A stretch of DNA of 64,000 nt from Bacillus sp. J33 (GTDB taxonomy: Bacteria; Bacillota; Bacilli; Bacillales; Cytobacillaceae). Position numbers and translations under genes: made by a program. The notes beneath the pieces were generated by a model. That model worked only from the letters and a program-made list of their open reading frames with translations. It was not told the DNA's origin and searched no databases. The stretch lies in contig NZ_JAEL01000004.1 in the NCBI RefSeq assembly GCF_000518885.1, positions 68,473 to 132,472 on the forward strand, read 5' to 3'. The first letter of the stretch is position 1, and each line of letters begins with the position of its first letter. Below are positions 61,256 to 64,000 of the stretch, piece after piece.

Positions 61256-62275
61256 TTAAATGGCTGTGCTGGATTTATCCTTATCCGCCATAATGCTTGT
61301 ACTATGAAGCGGCTGTACTTTTGAAGAAGGATCAATGTATACTTTGGCATTGCTGACAGCCGTTGGCGCCTCTCCAAAGCCGCTGGCAATAAGCTTTACT
61401 TTGCCTTCATAGGTGCAGATGTCACCCGCTGCATATATCCCGGGAATATTCGTTTCCATTTTGGAGTTTACAAGGATAGCATTTTTTCCAATTTCCAAAC
61501 CCCAATCCTTAATCGGCCCTAATGAGGATACAAAACCAAAATTCACTAGAACGTCATCTGCTTCGATAACCATTGGCTCCCTGCCGCTTGTATTTTTCAC
61601 AATCACTTTCTCTATTTTGTCTGTCCCTATCAGTTCATATGGTATATATGGCGTTAACACTTCCACTTTTGATTTATTCAGTCGGTGAACGCTATGCTCA
61701 TGGGCCCGGAACTTATTTCTCCTATGAATAAGAGTCACTTTTTCGGCAATAGGCTCCAGCATCAAGGCCCAGTCAACAGCTGAATCTCCGCCGCCAAAGA
61801 TAACCACCTTTTTTCCAGTAAACTGGCTTAAATCTTGAACAAAGTAGTGAAGATTTTTATTTTCAAATTTTTCTTCCCCCTCCATATTTAATTTACGAGG
61901 CTGGAAAGCGCCATTCCCGGCTGTAATAATCACTGCCTTCGTATAATGGGTGGCCTTATTCGTACGGATCGCAAATGATTGATCAGAGAGGCGGTCAATA
62001 TGTTTAACCGATTCCCCCAAACAAATCGCCGGTTTAAATTGATTCATTTGTTCCAGTAATTTATCTACCAGCTCTTGAGCTCTCACCTTTGGATAGCCAG
62101 CTATGTCATAAATATATTTCTCCGGATAAAGAGCTGATAATTGTCCACCCAGCTGTGGAAGGCTTTCAATAATTTTCACCGAGGCCTGGCGCATCCCCCC
62201 ATAAAAAGCGGTAAATAGGCCAACAGGCCCTCCGCCAATAATGGTGATATCGAAAGCATCAGGTTGATTTCCCAT
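61256..62275 (-). CDS. Ferredoxin/flavodoxin-NADP reductase, type 2 (YumC-like)
   Basis: 339 residues of the thioredoxin-reductase-like FNR family: FAD motif [27 protein letters not shown] motif [15 protein letters not shown], and the C-terminal [28 protein letters not shown]. It lacks the CxxC of thioredoxin reductase. It would take electrons from NADPH to a ferredoxin or flavodoxin that feeds the Rieske oxygenase; no ferredoxin is in the operon. ATG 62275 follows AAAGGAGG. First gene of the sigma-54 operon. Confidence 0.88.
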   Translation of the reverse strand: MGNQPDAFDITIIGGGPVGLFTAFYGGMRQASVKIIESLPQLGGQLSALYPEKYIYDIAGYPKVRAQELVDKLLEQMNQFKPAICLGESVKHIDRLSDQSFAIRTNKATHYTKAVIITAGNGAFQPRKLNMEGEEKFENKNLHYFVQDLSQFTGKKVVIFGGGDSAVDWALMLEPIAEKVTLIHRRNKFRAHEHSVHRLNKSKVEVLTPYIPYELIGTDKIEKVIVKNTSGREPMVIEADDVLVNFGFVSSLGPIKDWGLEIGKNAILVNSKMETNIPGIYAAGDICTYEGKVKLIASGFGEAPTAVSNAKVYIDPSSKVQPLHSTSIMADKDKSSTAI

Positions 62276-62317
62276 TCCTGAACCTCCTTTATGAATTTCT
62301 ATACACCTTTTTTCTAA

Positions 62318-62333
62318 TGCAATTACTGTGCCA
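62318..62333 (-). promoter_or_regulatory. Sigma-54 (-24/-12) promoter of the carnitine-type operon
   Basis: On the minus strand TGGCAC-N5-TTGCA, a perfect -24/-12 element, ending 42 bp before the reductase start codon. Confidence 0.9.
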
Positions 62334-62394
62334 ATATTGTTAAACCCCTAAATGACAATGAAAATATTTAAAATATACTGAAAATACATAAATA

Positions 62395-62414
62395 TTGAGT
62401 TAAAATCAACTCAA
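62395..62414. promoter_or_regulatory. Inverted repeats, likely activator binding sites
   Basis: TTGAGTT (62395-62401) and AACTCAA (62408-62414) form a perfect inverted repeat about 65 bp upstream of the -24 element. A second one, AGTCA-AAAA-TGACT, lies at 62429-62442. Both sit between the operon and the divergent activator gene. Confidence 0.65.
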
Positions 62415-62468
62415 CAGCAACGTTTATTAGTCAAAAATGACTCAGAGATTACATAGGAGGGTCTGCAA

Positions 62469-63836
62469 ATGAAAATGCCAAATACAGCAGGCAATGTAGA
62501 AATGACACTGGATACCTTATTGAATATTCTTGATTATTCCTCTGATGAGATCTTTGTTTTAGATGGCGAAATGCGGATTCTATATGTGAATAAGGTGTGC
62601 GAACGGCATTACGGACTTAAGCCCAGTGATGTCATCGGAAAATACAATGTTGAACTTTTTGAAAAGGGGTACTGGAAGCCTTCTATTGTTCCGGAGGTAT
62701 ATCGCAGGAAAGAACCTTGCTACATGAAACAGCAAACATACATTGGTGCAGAGCTGATGACAACTGCCATTCCAATTTTAAATAACAAAAACGAAATTGA
62801 ACTTGTTGTCATTACAGCAACGGAAGTACAAAAAATTAAAATGATGAACTTAAGAGAAGATCAACTTGAGTCAAAAACCACTCAACATGATGATGAAGAG
62901 GAGATTAGTATTGTAACAAACAGCGAGAAGATTAAAAGACTATTGGAGTTTTGTAAAAAAGTAGCACCAACAGATTCAAATATTCTTATTCTTGGGGAAT
63001 CTGGAACTGGAAAAGGTGCCTTTTCCCAATATATTCACAAAGTCAGCAACCGCAAAAATGGCCCCTTTCTGGCCATTAATTGTGCTGCCATTCCAGAGGA
63101 ATTGCTGGAATCCGAACTGTTTGGCTACTCAAAAGGCGCCTTTACCGGCGCCAATAAATTAGGAAAACAAGGATTAATTGAAGCCGCAGATGGCGGTACC
63201 ATCTTCCTGGACGAAGTCGGTGAAATGCCGCTCTCCGTACAGGCTAAGCTGCTCCAGCTCATACAGGAAAAACAGTTTATCCCTGTAGGAAGCAGCGAAA
63301 TGAAAAAAGTGGATGTTCGCATCATAGCGGCAACCAACCAAAATCTTAGCTCGATGATTAAAAACAAATCATTTAGAGAGGATTTATTTTATCGTTTAAA
63401 TGTAATCGATCTTCACCTGCCGCCGCTGCGGGAAAGAAGAGAGGATATCATCCCCCTGACATACAACTTTCTGAATAAATTTAACCAAAAATATAACGAG
63501 AATAAGGTCATTTCTGAAGAGTGCTTAAATGTCCTGACTCACTATTCCTGGCCGGGAAATGTACGCCAGCTTGAGAACTTAATTGAACGGCTAGTGATTA
63601 TTAGCAATTCCATTATTCACGTATCAGATCTCCCTGACATGATTACGGAGAATGTTGATCAGGATTCATACCCATCTCGATCGGCTACACTTGAAAAAGC
63701 GCTGGATGAGACTAAACGGATTATGGTAAGACGATCCTATCAAACTCACAAATCGTCCAGAAAAGTGGCGAGTGACCTTGGAATTAGCCAAACGAAGGCA
63801 GCTAGGCTAATTAAGCAATACTGCGGGGAACAATAA
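62469..63836 (+). CDS. PAS-AAA+-Fis sigma-54-dependent activator
   Basis: 455 residues. PAS domain (about 15-120, FVLDGEMRILYVNKVCERHYGL), AAA+ domain (about 150-380) with Walker A GESGTGKG (176-183) and the sigma-54 contact loop GAFTGA (223-228), and a C-terminal Fis-type helix-turn-helix (SSRKVASDLGISQTKAARLIKQY). It resembles RocR/BkdR-type Bacillus activators. ATG 62469 follows AGGAGG. Divergent from a perfect -24/-12 promoter, so it very probably switches on the oxygenase operon when its PAS domain binds the inducer. Confidence 0.93.
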   Translation: MKMPNTAGNVEMTLDTLLNILDYSSDEIFVLDGEMRILYVNKVCERHYGLKPSDVIGKYNVELFEKGYWKPSIVPEVYRRKEPCYMKQQTYIGAELMTTAIPILNNKNEIELVVITATEVQKIKMMNLREDQLESKTTQHDDEEEISIVTNSEKIKRLLEFCKKVAPTDSNILILGESGTGKGAFSQYIHKVSNRKNGPFLAINCAAIPEELLESELFGYSKGAFTGANKLGKQGLIEAADGGTIFLDEVGEMPLSVQAKLLQLIQEKQFIPVGSSEMKKVDVRIIAATNQNLSSMIKNKSFREDLFYRLNVIDLHLPPLRERREDIIPLTYNFLNKFNQKYNENKVISEECLNVLTHYSWPGNVRQLENLIERLVIISNSIIHVSDLPDMITENVDQDSYPSRSATLEKALDETKRIMVRRSYQTHKSSRKVASDLGISQTKAARLIKQYCGEQ

Positions 63837-63845
63837 TGAGAGTTA

Positions 63846-63880
63846 AAAAAGCCAGTTCCTGACAGTTGTCAGGGGCTGGC
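63846..63880 (-). terminator. Terminator between convergent genes
   Basis: Arms GCCAGTTCCTGAC (63851-63863) and GTCAGGGGCTGGC (63868-63880), then TTTTTTAAC on the minus strand. It closes the partial gene that enters from the right edge and may also slow read-through from the activator. Confidence 0.8.
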
Positions 63881-63919
63881 ACAAAAAGATCCTTTTTCAT
63901 AGACAAATTTATAATAGCT

Positions 63920-64000
63920 TTATAAGCTATCGACCCATTCCCTGAAATACTCCCGTAACTCTATAGGCAATTCTTCAACTGCAAGCACCTTTAGCTTCTC
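63920..64000 (-). CDS. C-terminal end of a protein cut by the window edge
   Basis: The minus strand carries 26 codons, EKLKVLAVEELPIELREYFREWVDSL, then TAA at 63920-63922. It is acidic and probably helical. I do not recognise the family from so short a piece. The terminator 40 bp downstream supports a real gene. Confidence 0.55.
   Translation of the reverse strand, partial: EKLKVLAVEELPIELREYFREWVDSL

Noticed and set aside
1..64000. CRISPR array, tRNA or rRNA genes
   Set aside because: No regularly spaced identical repeats with unique spacers were seen, and no cloverleaf or rRNA-like segment was recognised. The repeats found have 21-bp or 52-bp periods without spacers of CRISPR type.

Overview
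The window reads as a chromosomal segment of an endospore-forming, low-GC Gram-positive bacterium of the Bacillaceae (Cytobacillus/Mesobacillus/Neobacillus-like; genus is inference). Support comes from spore germination receptor genes, strong GGAGG ribosome binding sites, operators that look like the Bacillus PhoP, Fur, Zur, TnrA and CcpA sites, an AdaA/Ogt/AlkA alkylation-repair locus and a PdaC-type peptidoglycan deacetylase. Most genes are accessory metabolism and transport. There is no rRNA, tRNA, CRISPR array or core ribosomal operon.

Layout. 0-3.7 kb: PhoX-type phosphatase and TatA behind four tandem PhoP boxes, then a SufU-like scaffold and a thioredoxin-fold [2Fe-2S] protein, each with a Zur-like box, then an SDR gene remnant. 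3.8-7.9 kb: carbon-nitrogen hydrolase, amidohydrolase and APC permease in one operon behind a textbook sigma-54 promoter. 8.3-10.3 kb: purU and an IS110 remnant. 10.4-16.9 kb: MATE exporter and nikABCDE-like metal importer behind a Fur box. 17-23.2 kb: a decay zone with frameshifted DUF2294, DUF3888-like and GerB genes, an intact small germination D subunit plus GerB without A or C subunits, and a 5' group II intron fragment inside a broken lytic transglycosylase. 23.3-27.3 kb: nasA-like nitrate transporter with a perfect TnrA box, and adaA-ogt divergent from alkA. 27.6-33.4 kb: vanadium-type haloperoxidase, MFS exporter, repeats, and a lipoprotein with two nitrilase domains. 33.5-40.4 kb: glcF, glcD, a DUF6282 protein and an alpha/beta hydrolase, divergent from a GltS-like carrier and a GntR/FCD regulator, with two matching operators between them. 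40.7-50.3 kb: mixed single genes (YitT, acetyltransferases, secreted hydrolase, X-Pro dipeptidyl-peptidase, thiosulfate importer, PdaC). 50.4-53.7 kb: phage-type replication trio and small proteins. 54.1-55.8 kb: Lrp regulator and DMT exporter. 55.9-63.8 kb: BCCT carrier, tartrate/D-malate-type dehydrogenase, aldehyde dehydrogenase, CntA-like Rieske oxygenase and ferredoxin reductase, divergent from a sigma-54 activator.

The most notable system is the last one. The Rieske protein keeps the Glu/His/His/Asp metal-site spacing of carnitine monooxygenase CntA. The neighbours would import a quaternary ammonium compound, cleave it to trimethylamine and malic semialdehyde, oxidise that to malate and decarboxylate it to pyruvate. 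A perfect -24/-12 promoter and an inverted repeat tie it to the adjacent PAS/AAA+ activator. Electron delivery by a YumC-type ferredoxin reductase instead of CntB would be unusual. The second system of interest is the GntR-controlled GlcDF/DUF6282/hydrolase/GltS cluster, whose substrate I cannot name. No searches were run: family calls rest on motifs and remembered family sequences.
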